Both the position numbers and the translations under genes were made by a program. Shown piece after piece: positions 16,346 to 25,976 of a stretch of DNA of 64,000 nucleotides. Position 1 is the first letter of the stretch, and each line of letters begins with the position of its first letter. The stretch comes from Paenibacillus xylanexedens (GTDB taxonomy: Bacteria; Bacillota; Bacilli; Paenibacillales; Paenibacillaceae). The notes beneath the pieces were generated by a model. It was not told the DNA's origin. It searched no databases and saw only the letters and a list, made by a program, of their open reading frames with translations. The stretch spans positions 930,001-994,000 of the forward strand of contig NZ_CP018620.1 in NCBI RefSeq assembly GCF_001908275.1, written 5' to 3'.

Positions 16346-17660
16346 ACCTTCACCTTTCAAGTGGCAGCCTTTCTCTGATAAGCAAGTCCAAGTCCTGACA
16401 TGGTGGATGCCTGAAAGCCCTCATCATGATATGGATGCCATCATTTGCGACGGGTCGGTTCGTGCCGGCAAGACAGTGGCCATGTCCTTTTCATACATCG
16501 TTTGGGCAACGGAAACGTTCCGGTCTGAGCAATTTGGTATGGCAGGAAAGACGATCGGTGCGCTGCGCCGTAACGTTATTGGTCCACTTAAAAGGATGTT
16601 GGCCAGTCGTGGGTACCAGGTGCATGACAACAAGACAGATAACGTTCTGACTGTATCCCGTGGTCTTGTAAGTAACCAGTTTTTCCTCTTTGGGGGTAAG
16701 GATGAACGTTCACAAGAGTTGATTCAAGGTATCACCTTGGCAGGTATGTTCTTCGATGAGGTAGCCCTGATGCCGAAGTCCTTCGTGGATCAGGCAACTG
16801 CTCGTTGTTCGGTTGAAGATGCAAAGATGTGGTTTAACTGTAACCCTGCAGGTCCGTACCACTGGTTCAAGGTGGAATGGCTGGACAATCTGATCGTTAA
16901 ACGTGCCGTTCATCTTCACTTTACGATGGAGGATAACCTATCACTGTCCGAACGTGTTCGGGATCGGTACCGGAGGATGTACACGGGGATATTCTATGAC
17001 CGTTTTATTCTTGGACTGTGGGTTATGGCTGAAGGCGTTATATTCTCCAAGTTCAGCGACAAGCTCCACAAGAAACCGCGTGAGTGGTTTCCTACAAAGT
17101 TTGATCGTAAGTTCCTTTGTGTTGACTACGGGGCCAACAACCCGACCACATTCCTTAAATACGGGGTCCTGGGGGATGTTTATTACGAGTTGGATGAGTA
17201 TTACCACGACATCAAGTTAAAGGGAGAGAAGACGAACAGCGAATATGCCGATGACCTTCAAGGTTTTGCTGATGGTGATGAGTATGCAATATTCATTGAC
17301 CCAAGCGCCAAGGCCTTTATCATTGAGCTGAAACGTAGGGGGATTAATCACATCAGGGCAGCAGTAAACGCCGTGTTGGACGGTATTCAAACCGTATCCA
17401 ATCGATTTCAGAACAACGAACTTTATATTTCTGCCGACAACTCCAACTCACTCAAAGAGTTGGTTTCTTACATTTGGGATAATAAAGCCGCTCAGCGCGG
17501 TGAAGACAAGCCCATTAAGCAGAACGACCATACATGTGATGCACGGCGGTATGGTGTCCATACGGATTACCTGATGCAACGTGCGAAGCAACGACGTTCC
17601 GAAAGGGAGAACGCACCGACACCGCGGCCGAAGCGAGAACGCCCGAGACGAGGTCGGTAG
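16326..17660 (+). CDS. xtmB: terminase large subunit (PBSX XtmB-like)
   Basis: ATPase and nuclease that drives DNA into the prohead. Walker A-like GSVRAGKT at 43-50, Walker B MFFDE at 141-145, and the C-terminal nuclease acidic positions in VDYGANNP, FIDPSAKA and DHTCDARRY. 444 aa is the usual length, and the basic tail (PRPKRERPRRGR) is normal. It is followed 12 bp later by the portal gene. Confidence 0.95.
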   Translation: MATLKLKPSPFKWQPFSDKQVQVLTWWMPESPHHDMDAIICDGSVRAGKTVAMSFSYIVWATETFRSEQFGMAGKTIGALRRNVIGPLKRMLASRGYQVHDNKTDNVLTVSRGLVSNQFFLFGGKDERSQELIQGITLAGMFFDEVALMPKSFVDQATARCSVEDAKMWFNCNPAGPYHWFKVEWLDNLIVKRAVHLHFTMEDNLSLSERVRDRYRRMYTGIFYDRFILGLWVMAEGVIFSKFSDKLHKKPREWFPTKFDRKFLCVDYGANNPTTFLKYGVLGDVYYELDEYYHDIKLKGEKTNSEYADDLQGFADGDEYAIFIDPSAKAFIIELKRRGINHIRAAVNAVLDGIQTVSNRFQNNELYISADNSNSLKELVSYIWDNKAAQRGEDKPIKQNDHTCDARRYGVHTDYLMQRAKQRRSERENAPTPRPKRERPRRGR

Positions 17661-17672
17661 AAGGGAGAAAGC

Positions 17673-19172
17673 ATGCGAAAGGTCAATGCACGTGTGATTA
17701 AATCGACTTCAGTCAGCAAGAGCAGCAGTTCCACAGCAATTAAAGATGATTCTGGTTCAGTGGGTGATCTCATTTATCCACTCTATCGTCCGATTGATTT
17801 GATCGAGATGAGTAAGGAGAGTACCGTAATCCCCCAATGTATTGATGCATACAAACAAAATATCGCTGGATTTGGGTTTGGTCTACAGTACAAAGAGGAT
17901 GATACCAAGGTCGATGAAACTTTTGAAATGAAAGAGGAGTGGGAACGTGTCAAGGATATCCTACAGTTCTTCAATTTTGATAAGCCATTCAAGGACGTAT
18001 GGGCCGAAGCGATTGTGCACCGTGAACAAACGGGGAACGGGTACATCGAAATTATCCGTGATGGAACTGGCCTGCCTGCTGAAGCTGAAAACATGGAACC
18101 AGAGTATGTCAAGGTATCCAAGCTTGGAGATCCGGTGGAAGTGACCATATGGCGTAATGGGAAGCAATTCAAGCGAATAAAGAAATTCCGTAGGTATCTG
18201 CAAGAGATAAACGGTTCTAAGGTTTGGTTCAAGGCATTTGGTGATCCGCGTAAAATGTCCTGGAAGACAGGCCAGTATGGCGATGATGTTCCGCCTGAAG
18301 AAGAAGCAAACGAAATCCTGCACCTCAAAATTGGCAGCGGAGCATATGGCGAACCACGATGGATTAGCCAGTCGCCACATATGTCGGGGAGCCGTAAGGC
18401 GGAAATCCTGAATCTGAACTATTTTGATCAGGGCCGCCATGTGCCAATGGCCATACTTGTCAAAAACGGACTGCTTACAGACGAGAGCGTGAAGCAACTC
18501 GAAGAATATGCAAGTAACCTGAACGGCGTTGATCATGCGCATAAATGGTTGGTCCTTGAAGTGGAAGGATTGGACGAAGGGATTACTGAGGATGAAAAGA
18601 CCAAGGTCGACATTGAAATGAAATCGTTGGCCGATATTCTCCAAGGCGATGCGCTGTTTCAGACATACGACGACAACTCGCGTATGAAACAGCAATCCGC
18701 ATTCAGGCTGCCGGATATCTTCGTTGGCCGGAGCCGTGACTTTAATCGAGCTACAGCAGATAAGGCGCGAGAAATCACGGAGGAACAGGTTTTTCAACCT
18801 GAGCGAGATAGCTTGGCTTTCATCTTGAATAACATATTGCTTGAGCCATATAACCTGAAACATGTCGAAGTCTTCTTCGAAGGTCCAGACATTTCCGACA
18901 GCGAAGACAAAGCCAAGCTATTGACTGTTTACAATCAGATCGGTGGTGTGTCCCCGAATGATGTTCGGGATGATGTGGGCAAGATCCTCGGCAAAACGGT
19001 TGAACCCTTCGAAGACGAGGGAGCCAATATTCCGTTGTCTCTTAGACAACAGCAAGCGGGAAGCACATTCCCGATCGCACTGTCTAAATCGGCTGCTACT
19101 CCTTCAGAGATCGTCAGCGTATTGAAAGATTTGCGGGACGTACTGGAGGGAATGCAACGTGGAACCAATTGA
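17673..19172 (+). CDS. xkdE: portal protein (PBSX XkdE-like)
   Basis: 499 aa. Typical PBSX-type portal features: IDAYKQNIAGFGF near residue 50, a long helical stem region, SQSPHMSGSRKAE, and a C-terminal part ending in PSEIVSVLKDLRDVLEGM. Forms the dodecameric gate through which DNA enters. AAGGGAG precedes the ATG. Overlaps the head morphogenesis gene by 14 bp. Confidence 0.92.
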   Translation: MRKVNARVIKSTSVSKSSSSTAIKDDSGSVGDLIYPLYRPIDLIEMSKESTVIPQCIDAYKQNIAGFGFGLQYKEDDTKVDETFEMKEEWERVKDILQFFNFDKPFKDVWAEAIVHREQTGNGYIEIIRDGTGLPAEAENMEPEYVKVSKLGDPVEVTIWRNGKQFKRIKKFRRYLQEINGSKVWFKAFGDPRKMSWKTGQYGDDVPPEEEANEILHLKIGSGAYGEPRWISQSPHMSGSRKAEILNLNYFDQGRHVPMAILVKNGLLTDESVKQLEEYASNLNGVDHAHKWLVLEVEGLDEGITEDEKTKVDIEMKSLADILQGDALFQTYDDNSRMKQQSAFRLPDIFVGRSRDFNRATADKAREITEEQVFQPERDSLAFILNNILLEPYNLKHVEVFFEGPDISDSEDKAKLLTVYNQIGGVSPNDVRDDVGKILGKTVEPFEDEGANIPLSLRQQQAGSTFPIALSKSAATPSEIVSVLKDLRDVLEGMQRGTN

Positions 19173-20055
19173 CCGTTTGCTAGTGTCCATTTCGACCATC
19201 GTCAAAGCTGAGGAAGGCGACATGACCGAAGACATTCCCGATTTCCCGGGACTCCAGAAGGTCCCGGACTACGTGGAAGACTTTGAATCGGCCGTTGCTA
19301 AGCTGTTACGTGGTCAGCGCAAGTATTTTGTCGATGGGATCAATACGTTCGTGGCAAAAGACGAAACACTGGATACCATCATCAATTTTGTCATGAATGA
19401 TCTGTTTGCAGCGGACGAGCTTGCTGAACTGTTGGGGATTGAAGCTTCTGTCTTTTTGACACTGACTATCACGGATCTGGTGGCTGACATGATGTTTGCC
19501 ATCGATAAGGACGTTTCTTTTAAAACCCTATCAGGACGCACGACCAAATGGATTAAGGAGTGGGGTGAGGATCTTGGTAAGATTATGGCCCTCAACTCAC
19601 ATAAAGCAGTAGAGGAAGCCCTGATCACAGCAGTGGATGAAGGCGAATCGGTTCAGCAGGCCGTTCAGCGGATCAAGGATCTTCCGCAGTTTGATCGTGA
19701 ACGTGCTCGGGTTACCGCACAAACGGAGATATTGGCCGCATCGAGTCGGAGCCAGTGGGAAGCGTACAAGCAAAGCCCGTCAGTCGTTGCCAAGCGCTGG
19801 CGGCATAGTGGGAGTAAGAACAATAACCCGCGGGAAGCTCACGTAAAGATGGATGGCGATGAGGTGCCGGTAGATGATCCATTTGATGTAAATGGTCATA
19901 GCGGAGATTATCCCCGCGATCCGAAGCTCCCTCCAGGGGAGCGCATTGGATGCAAGTGCGTGATGTCACCTGTTACGGATAAAAAAATATTAGGACTTTC
20001 ACCGGAGGAAAAGGAAGCTATCCGGCAGCAAGTTCTGGATGAATTGGAGGACTGA
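19159..20055 (+). CDS. phage head morphogenesis (minor head) protein
   Basis: 298 aa. The C-terminal half carries the SPP1 gp7/Mu F-type pattern: TAQTEILAASSRSQWEAY, then a beta region with GDEVPVDDPFDVNG and PPGERIGCKCVM. The protein is thought to help prohead assembly and stay as a minor head component. Overlaps portal by 14 bp, as usual for this pair. Confidence 0.9.
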   Translation: MEPIDRLLVSISTIVKAEEGDMTEDIPDFPGLQKVPDYVEDFESAVAKLLRGQRKYFVDGINTFVAKDETLDTIINFVMNDLFAADELAELLGIEASVFLTLTITDLVADMMFAIDKDVSFKTLSGRTTKWIKEWGEDLGKIMALNSHKAVEEALITAVDEGESVQQAVQRIKDLPQFDRERARVTAQTEILAASSRSQWEAYKQSPSVVAKRWRHSGSKNNNPREAHVKMDGDEVPVDDPFDVNGHSGDYPRDPKLPPGERIGCKCVMSPVTDKKILGLSPEEKEAIRQQVLDELED

Positions 20056-20057
20056 AC

Positions 20058-20207
20058 GTGAAAATCATTGATTGTCCATCATGTTTATGGGATCACGAGA
20101 ACGTTGATGTATCGTTGGTGCCTGGCGGCTTTCAATATACTTGTCCAATGACTACAAAAATAGTGATTCTGAGAGGAGGTGAACAAAGAAAATGCCAAGA
20201 GAATTAA
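20058..20207 (+). CDS. small Cys-containing protein (49 aa)
   Basis: GTG at 20058, 3 bp after the upstream stop, with TTGGAGGA before it. CPSC at residues 6-9 and C29 suggest a metal-binding knuckle. Its 3' end overlaps the XkdF-like gene by 16 bp and contains that gene's ribosome site (GAGAGGAGGTG). Likely real but unassigned. Confidence 0.55.
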   Translation: MKIIDCPSCLWDHENVDVSLVPGGFQYTCPMTTKIVILRGGEQRKCQEN

Positions 20208-21430
20208 CCAACGTGGATATCACGCATATAAGTTATGTTGATAAGGGCGCGAACCAAAAACGGTTCTTCCTTACTAAATCCGCTAAGAAGCCAGATTTCC
20301 AGAAGCAAGTCAGGCTGATTGCAAAGGCAGAAGACGCGAATAAGCTTGTATATGGTGTGGTGTATGAGCCAGGAGCAGAAGATACACATGGTGATATGAT
20401 GACCGCAGCTGAGATTGAAAAGGCTGTTCATGGATTTATGACCAACCTAGCAATTGCGAAAGGTGCTGTCATGGATACGCAGCATGATTTTGATCCAGGT
20501 GTCGGTGATGTAGTGGAGTGCTATATTGCTCCTGTAGATTTTGAATTGGGTGACGAGACGATTCTTAAAGGGTCGTGGGTACTCGTTACGAAAGCAAGTG
20601 ATGAAATTTGGGAACAAATCCAGAGCGGAGAGATTACCGGTTATTCAATGGCCGGGACCGCAGAAACAATTGAAAAGCAAGATCAAGAGCCTGTGGCCAA
20701 GTCGGATGACGAAGCTATGGGCTTTTTTCGTACCATGAAAGCATTCTTCACGGGTGGAAGCACTGAGAAGATTGCTAAAGGCGAAGTGGCTGAAAAATAC
20801 GAACGTGATCGTCGCCGTCGTGAATTTTGGGCGGCACAGGATGCGCTCAATAGTGTCATCTTCAATTGGGACGATTGGAACAGTGAAGTAGAACGCGATC
20901 CTGAAACGATCCGCGAAGCACTCCAAGACTTCATTACAATTGCCCAAGAAGTGTTGATCCAAGAGGATATTGCAAAAGCCATTGGTAAACCACCTGAAAG
21001 CATTCTTAAGGCAGGCAAGAAGATTTCCGACGGTAACATGAAGCATATCGATGATGCCATTGCTGCACTAACCGATTTGAAAAACAAAACAGTGCCTGCA
21101 GATGACGAGCAGGACGATGAGGGGGACGAAGAAGTGAAGAAAGAAGACATTGCAGAAATCGTAAAGAGTGCACTTGCTCCGGTTACTGACCGTTTGGACA
21201 AGTTGGAGAAAGGTGAAGGTGAGAATCCAGAAGGGACTACGCCGACACCGGAGCCTGAGGGTAACAGTATTGCTGATCAGTTGAAAGATGTAATGAAGGA
21301 AGCTTTGGCGCCGATTGAATCCCGTCTGGCAACTGTGGAGAAGGCCCGAGGCATTTCCCGTCAGGGCGAGTCTGAGTCTATTCATAAGGCTGACCACGAT
21401 GACAATGATCCCTACAAAGGCTTGTTCTAA
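20192..21430 (+). CDS. xkdF: XkdF-like prohead protease/scaffold
   Basis: 412 aa. The N-terminal 180 residues (ISYVDKGANQKRFFL, GVVYEPGAEDTHGDMM, ITGYSMAGTAE) match the XkdF putative serine protease domain. The middle and C-terminal half are helical, acidic and coiled-coil-rich, consistent with a scaffold fused to the protease. Next gene is the capsid protein. Role as maturation protease plus scaffold is inferred from the family and position. Confidence 0.88.
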   Translation: MPRELTNVDITHISYVDKGANQKRFFLTKSAKKPDFQKQVRLIAKAEDANKLVYGVVYEPGAEDTHGDMMTAAEIEKAVHGFMTNLAIAKGAVMDTQHDFDPGVGDVVECYIAPVDFELGDETILKGSWVLVTKASDEIWEQIQSGEITGYSMAGTAETIEKQDQEPVAKSDDEAMGFFRTMKAFFTGGSTEKIAKGEVAEKYERDRRRREFWAAQDALNSVIFNWDDWNSEVERDPETIREALQDFITIAQEVLIQEDIAKAIGKPPESILKAGKKISDGNMKHIDDAIAALTDLKNKTVPADDEQDDEGDEEVKKEDIAEIVKSALAPVTDRLDKLEKGEGENPEGTTPTPEPEGNSIADQLKDVMKEALAPIESRLATVEKARGISRQGESESIHKADHDDNDPYKGLF

Positions 21431-21472
21431 TCCTAACTAAACTTTTAAACAATAAAGGAGACTGATTTAATT

Positions 21473-22411
21473 ATGCCAAGCAACAGAGCAATTATCGAAA
21501 AAGCTACTATGACCCTTGCGGATCTTGCGTCCGGCGGTCGTCTGAACGATCAACAGTTTAATACATTTTACCGCCGGATGATTGCAGCGCCGACGATTCT
21601 AAATTCAGCTCGTACTGTTCCGATGACCTCTGATAGTCAAAAAATTGAAAAAATTGGTTTTGGTCAACGCATTTTGCGTCCGGGTGTAGAAGGAGAAGCG
21701 CTCTCGGAGGAACAACGTACGAAACCGACTACAGGAACGATCAAACTGAATACAGAAGAAGTTATCGCGGAGATCAATATCTCGTATGACACGATTGAGA
21801 ACAACATCGAAGGCGACAATATTCGGACGACAATCATGAATTTGCTGGCTGATCGTGCTGCGCTTGACTTGGAGGAATTGATCATCAATGGGGATAAGAC
21901 TTCATCTGATCCTTACTTGGCCCTGATCGATGGTGTGCGGAAGAAAGTCACATCCCACATCGTTGACGCCGAGGGCGCAGCCATTGTAAAGGAGATTTTC
22001 AAACGCGGCATCAAAGCCGTTCCGAATCAGTATCTTCGCAATCCTGCTGAATGGAGATTTTACACAAACACAGGAGTTGAACTTGACTGGAGAGACGCAG
22101 TTTCCAATCGTCAAACATCCGGGGGAGACCAGAACCTTGACGGCGGTCGCCTAATGAATGCGTATGGAGTACCGGTCAATGGTATCGCCATGTTGCAACC
22201 GTACAACGTCACTTCTCCAGCGTACACGGATGTTACGGACTCCATCCTGACGCATCCAAAAAATATCGTAGTCGGCATGAATCGTAAGATTCAAGTTGAG
22301 GTGGACAAAGATATTTCTCGCCGGGTGTTCATCATCGTTCTGACAGCTAAAATTGATGTTCAGTTGGAAGAAGAAGATGCAACAGCTAAGATCATTCACA
22401 TCAAGGGCTAA
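21473..22411 (+). CDS. xkdG: major capsid protein (XkdG-like)
   Basis: 312 aa; HK97-fold type capsid of PBSX-like phages, recognisable by the start MPSNRAIIEKATMTLADLA, DRAALDLEELIINGD, and VPVNGIAMLQPYN. AAAGGAGA precedes the ATG. It is the expected partner of the XkdF-like protein upstream. Confidence 0.9.
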   Translation: MPSNRAIIEKATMTLADLASGGRLNDQQFNTFYRRMIAAPTILNSARTVPMTSDSQKIEKIGFGQRILRPGVEGEALSEEQRTKPTTGTIKLNTEEVIAEINISYDTIENNIEGDNIRTTIMNLLADRAALDLEELIINGDKTSSDPYLALIDGVRKKVTSHIVDAEGAAIVKEIFKRGIKAVPNQYLRNPAEWRFYTNTGVELDWRDAVSNRQTSGGDQNLDGGRLMNAYGVPVNGIAMLQPYNVTSPAYTDVTDSILTHPKNIVVGMNRKIQVEVDKDISRRVFIIVLTAKIDVQLEEEDATAKIIHIKG

Positions 22412-22445
22412 TAAATAAATCTAATTTGAAAGAAGGTAATGAGCA

Positions 22446-22721
22446 ATGACAGCAGCTAAAAAGGAACAAGGTAAAGACACAGTAGAGGATACAAATCAGA
22501 CACAACCGGATGCACCGAATGAACAAGGGAAAGGTGCTTCTGACAAATCCAAAGAACAATCCGTTGAGACAGTAGGCCCTCAATATTACGCAACATTGGA
22601 GCGAGGGAAGACATTTGATGTGGGCGGCATTGTCTTCAAGGTGGGCGAAGAAAAGGAAGTAACGGAGAGTTTGCATTCACGACTTGCGAATAATGCGTTG
22701 TTCTCTGTCCGGAAGGAATAG
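22446..22721 (+). CDS. yqbF: YqbF-like protein
   Basis: 91 aa. The first 40 residues are disordered and charged; the rest (YYATLERGKTFDVGGIVFKV, LHSRLANNALFSVRK) is a small domain like that of skin element YqbF. Role unknown; always found between capsid and connector genes. Confidence 0.78.
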   Translation: MTAAKKEQGKDTVEDTNQTQPDAPNEQGKGASDKSKEQSVETVGPQYYATLERGKTFDVGGIVFKVGEEKEVTESLHSRLANNALFSVRKE

Positions 22722-22724
22722 CCT

Positions 22725-23108
22725 ATGTCCCTAATCACACCGCAGGAAATCATTGATTACACGGTGTTCAAGAAGGTCAAGGCGAGAGCCCCGCAGTTGC
22801 TTCAGATGGATATCCTGCAGGCAGAAACGGAAGTGTTTGAAGAGGTCGGTCACGATTTCAGTGATTCGACCCTTTACCCCGTTCCACCTGCAGCACGGCT
22901 TGCCCTGATCCAGTTGGCACAATATTATGCCCTGGTTAACGGCGATGAGTCGATTGCCAAGGGGATCAAGTCTGAAAGTATCGGCGGTTATTCGTACACT
23001 TTGGACAACGGCCAGATTATCAGTAAGGCGTCTATCTTGGCCATGTTGCGTAAATTCAAAGCGCAGCCGGTACAGGGTAACGTCAATATGAGGATGCGAT
23101 TGTTATGA
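22725..23108 (+). CDS. yqbG: head-tail connector protein (YqbG-like, DUF3199)
   Basis: 127 aa. LITPQEIIDYTVFKKVK at the start and LALIQLAQYYALVNGD in the middle match YqbG, a helical adaptor proposed to sit below the portal. Overlaps the next gene by 4 bp (ATGA). Confidence 0.85.
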   Translation: MSLITPQEIIDYTVFKKVKARAPQLLQMDILQAETEVFEEVGHDFSDSTLYPVPPAARLALIQLAQYYALVNGDESIAKGIKSESIGGYSYTLDNGQIISKASILAMLRKFKAQPVQGNVNMRMRLL

Positions 23109-23449
23109 GTTTTGAGGATATGCTGACGGATCGATGCGACATCTACCATATGCAATCTGCTTCAGCTTCCCCGAGATTTGGTGTTCCTGCTGCGCCTGAT
23201 CTCAAATATGGTTCACTCCCGGATGCGACAGAAGTTACATGCTTGTTCGTAGAGAAAGGTCAAACCATTAACCAGGCTGAACCAAACAACGAGATCCTTC
23301 ACACATTCCTGGTCCATTTCCTTCCAGACGAAGACGTTCGAGTGAATGACAAGGTGGTATGGAATGGTGTGGAGCTGACACTGCAGGTGCCCCGGGATCT
23401 CCGGGGGCATCATTGGGAAGTCACAGCAACAAGGAGGGCTAACCTATGA
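23105..23449 (+). CDS. xkdH: head-tail joining protein (YqbH/XkdH-like, DUF3599)
   Basis: 114 aa, beta-rich; MSFEDMLTDRCDIYHMQ and VNDKVVWNGVELTLQVP fit the stopper-type proteins of PBSX-like phages. Overlaps the genes on both sides by 4 bp, so the connector genes are tightly coupled. Confidence 0.85.
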   Translation: MSFEDMLTDRCDIYHMQSASASPRFGVPAAPDLKYGSLPDATEVTCLFVEKGQTINQAEPNNEILHTFLVHFLPDEDVRVNDKVVWNGVELTLQVPRDLRGHHWEVTATRRANL

Positions 23450-23994
23450 GCAGGAACCGTGCAGAGATCCGCGGGCTTAATGAATTGATCAGTGGTTTGG
23501 ATCAGGCAGCCAATGGTGGGTTACGACAGGAATATGCTCTGTGGCTTGGTGCAATGGGGTTCGAGTTTCTTGAGTTAATACAAGACGAGATCATCCGGAC
23601 GAAGACGGTAGATACTCGGCGGCTGCTTAACAGTTTTGACAGGGGCGATGGTGATAACGTTTGGTCTATGTCTTCCGGTGGGTTACGGCTTGAGGTGGGT
23701 ACCAATCTGGAGTATGCCCAATTCGTTAATGACGGCCATTGGACAACTAAGGAAGGTGTAGAACAGCGGTGGGTACCTGGACGTTGGCACGGTGATCGAT
23801 TTGATTATGACGCGGGAGCAAGCACAGGGATGATGCTCAGGCGCCAATGGGTCGAAGGCACACATTACTGGGATACTGCTCTTCTGATCTTCGAAAGATT
23901 GTTCGAATCTTCATTGGAACGTCGCCTGCAGGAATGGCTGGATGCTTTACCAAGAGGCCGCCGTGCTAATAGACGAGGGGGACGCAGACGGTGA
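23446..23994 (+). CDS. xkdI: HK97 gp10-like tail completion protein (XkdI-like)
   Basis: 182 aa. LEVGTNLEYAQFVNDGHWT is the characteristic HK97 gp10 segment and VPGRWHGDRFDYD the PBSX-type insert. The C-terminal tail is very basic (PRGRRANRRGGRRR). Acts at the head-tail junction. Confidence 0.85.
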   Translation: MSRNRAEIRGLNELISGLDQAANGGLRQEYALWLGAMGFEFLELIQDEIIRTKTVDTRRLLNSFDRGDGDNVWSMSSGGLRLEVGTNLEYAQFVNDGHWTTKEGVEQRWVPGRWHGDRFDYDAGASTGMMLRRQWVEGTHYWDTALLIFERLFESSLERRLQEWLDALPRGRRANRRGGRRR

Positions 23995-24434
23995 ATAGTG
24001 ACGTGGGGGCGATCATGGCGGCTTGCTTTCGGGTACATCCCGTACAAGTTTACACCGATCGCATGCCGCAGGACTTTGTTGTACCGTCTCTTTATTTCCC
24101 GCAGCCGATTACCGCGGACGCGCCCAGCTCCATCAGTTCGTACAGAGTGGATCGTTCATTGGCGGTTAAGGTATTTGCCAAAACGGACGAGCAAGCAGCT
24201 GACGCGGCTGAACAAATCGCTCAGACAATCAGACAATCTCGTATGGTCATTCCCATCATCGATGAGGATGGCCATAACACGGGGAAATACATGCGACTCC
24301 GCAAAATGGATTCTCGCATCATAGACGAAGGCGTTGCACAGCTCACTTTTACGTGGACTTCCCGGTATCAGTACAACCGGGTGGAATACGAGAAGATGGG
24401 CTCTTTGTTTTTAAATCAAGGAATTAGGCGGTGA
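23991..24434 (+). CDS. xkdJ: tail terminator-like protein (XkdJ-like)
   Basis: 147 aa, GTG start overlapping the previous stop. FVVPSLYFPQPIT and the beta-strand SRIIDEGVAQLTFTWTSRYQYN fit XkdJ-type proteins, which cap the finished tail. Position between gp10-like and sheath genes agrees. Confidence 0.82.
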   Translation: MNSDVGAIMAACFRVHPVQVYTDRMPQDFVVPSLYFPQPITADAPSSISSYRVDRSLAVKVFAKTDEQAADAAEQIAQTIRQSRMVIPIIDEDGHNTGKYMRLRKMDSRIIDEGVAQLTFTWTSRYQYNRVEYEKMGSLFLNQGIRR

Positions 24435-24438
24435 AATC

Positions 24439-24648
24439 ATGAGTGATGTGAAAGAAGAACGTACTACGAAGGCGGCCAAGGCTGCACCTGCAGAACCTCG
24501 CTTCAGCAAAGAACAGTTCTTGCAGTCGAGCCGTTATAGCAATGCGCAAAAGGACGTACTCGTGGCTTTGTTGCAAGATGGCCAGACGTACACGCATGAA
24601 GAAGTCCTACGACAGATGAATGCATTTAAATCGAGGGAGGTGCGCTAA
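24439..24648 (+). CDS. ykzM: YqzN/YkzM-domain protein
   Basis: 69 aa. A disordered Ala/Lys N-terminus, then FSKEQFLQSSRYSNAQKDVL, the YqzN/YkzM pattern. The gene is found before the sheath gene in PBSX. Role unknown. Its stop shares a base with the sheath ATG (TAATG). Confidence 0.82.
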   Translation: MSDVKEERTTKAAKAAPAEPRFSKEQFLQSSRYSNAQKDVLVALLQDGQTYTHEEVLRQMNAFKSREVR

Positions 24649-25973
24649 TGGCTGGAGGAATTTGGACAAGACAAAATAAGGTTCGCCCTGGCGTATATAT
24701 GAATTTTGAATCTGTGGGCACTGCAACAACAGCCCTCGGAGAGCGTGGTACGGTGACCATGGCGGTACCGATGAGTTGGGGGCCGTCCAAACAACTGGTA
24801 ATCGTGGAAGCTGGAGCAGATCCTTTTGATGTGCTTGGATATGACATCACAGCGGCCGAAATGTTGCCCGTTCGCGAGACGTTGAAACGTGCGCAGAAGT
24901 TATTGCTCTATCGCCTGAACGAAGGAGTTAAGGCAACGGCTACAAGCGGTAACTTGAGAGTGACGGGTATTCATGGCGGTGTGAGGGGTAACGACATCAC
25001 CATTGTCATTCAATCCAATATCGATGATACGACTAAATTTGACGTTTCCACGTTGGTCGCTGGCGCAGAACAGGACAAGCAGACTGTTTCCGACATCGAT
25101 GGACTCATCAAAAACGCTTGGGTAACATTCGCAGCATCCGGAGCAGACAAGGATCTCACTGCTTCCGCAGGTGTTCCGCTCACAGGAGGTACCGATGGGC
25201 CAGTAACCAATGCTGATCACACCGAATATCTGGAACTACTTGAAGTGACTGACTTCAACACGGTGGGACTGATGTCGGATGATATGACACTTAAGGCTAT
25301 CTACACCGCTTTTGTTAAGCGGCAGCGAGAGAATGAAGGTAAGAAGATTCAACTGGTGGTACCGAACTACCCTACAGCCGACTATGATGGCGTGATCAGT
25401 GTTAAAAACGGCGTTGTATTGTCCGACCAGACTGTGATTGACCGGGTGAAAGCTGTTGCTTGGGTTGCCGGCGCAACGGCCGGAGCTGCGGTTAGTCAGT
25501 CTTTGACTTATGCCGCATATGACGATGCAGTGGATGTTGATGTGAAGTATACCAACACCCAGATCGAAGAGGCACTGTTGGGTGGGGAATTCCTGTTCAC
25601 GGCAAGCCGGGGTCGTGCCATTGTGGAACAAGACATTAACACCTTCCGGACGTATACCCTGACCAAGGGGGCAGAACGTTCCAAGAACCGGGTTATCCGG
25701 GTGTTGGATGGCTTAGCTAACGATTTCAAGGACACATTCGAGCTATACTACATTGGCAAAACGGACAATTCCGCAGATGGTCGCAATTTGTTCCGTTCTG
25801 CCTTGACCAACATTGTAAACAGCTATCAGGGATTCGGCGCTATCCAGAATTTTAATAGTCAAACGGATGTGTCTGTTCTGGCTGGAGAAGCCAAGGATGC
25901 TATATTCGTCGAACTGGACATCCAACCAGTGGATAGTATCGAGAAAATTTATATGAGAGTGCGGGTGAAGTAA
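24648..25973 (+). CDS. xkdK: tail sheath protein (XkdK-like)
   Basis: 441 aa. VRPGVYMNFESV at the start and RVLDGLANDFKDTFELYYIGK plus the C-terminal strand EKIYMRVRVK are the hallmarks of PBSX-type sheaths. Its presence shows that the phage tail is contractile. Confidence 0.94.
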   Translation: MAGGIWTRQNKVRPGVYMNFESVGTATTALGERGTVTMAVPMSWGPSKQLVIVEAGADPFDVLGYDITAAEMLPVRETLKRAQKLLLYRLNEGVKATATSGNLRVTGIHGGVRGNDITIVIQSNIDDTTKFDVSTLVAGAEQDKQTVSDIDGLIKNAWVTFAASGADKDLTASAGVPLTGGTDGPVTNADHTEYLELLEVTDFNTVGLMSDDMTLKAIYTAFVKRQRENEGKKIQLVVPNYPTADYDGVISVKNGVVLSDQTVIDRVKAVAWVAGATAGAAVSQSLTYAAYDDAVDVDVKYTNTQIEEALLGGEFLFTASRGRAIVEQDINTFRTYTLTKGAERSKNRVIRVLDGLANDFKDTFELYYIGKTDNSADGRNLFRSALTNIVNSYQGFGAIQNFNSQTDVSVLAGEAKDAIFVELDIQPVDSIEKIYMRVRVK

Positions 25974-25976
25974 TCT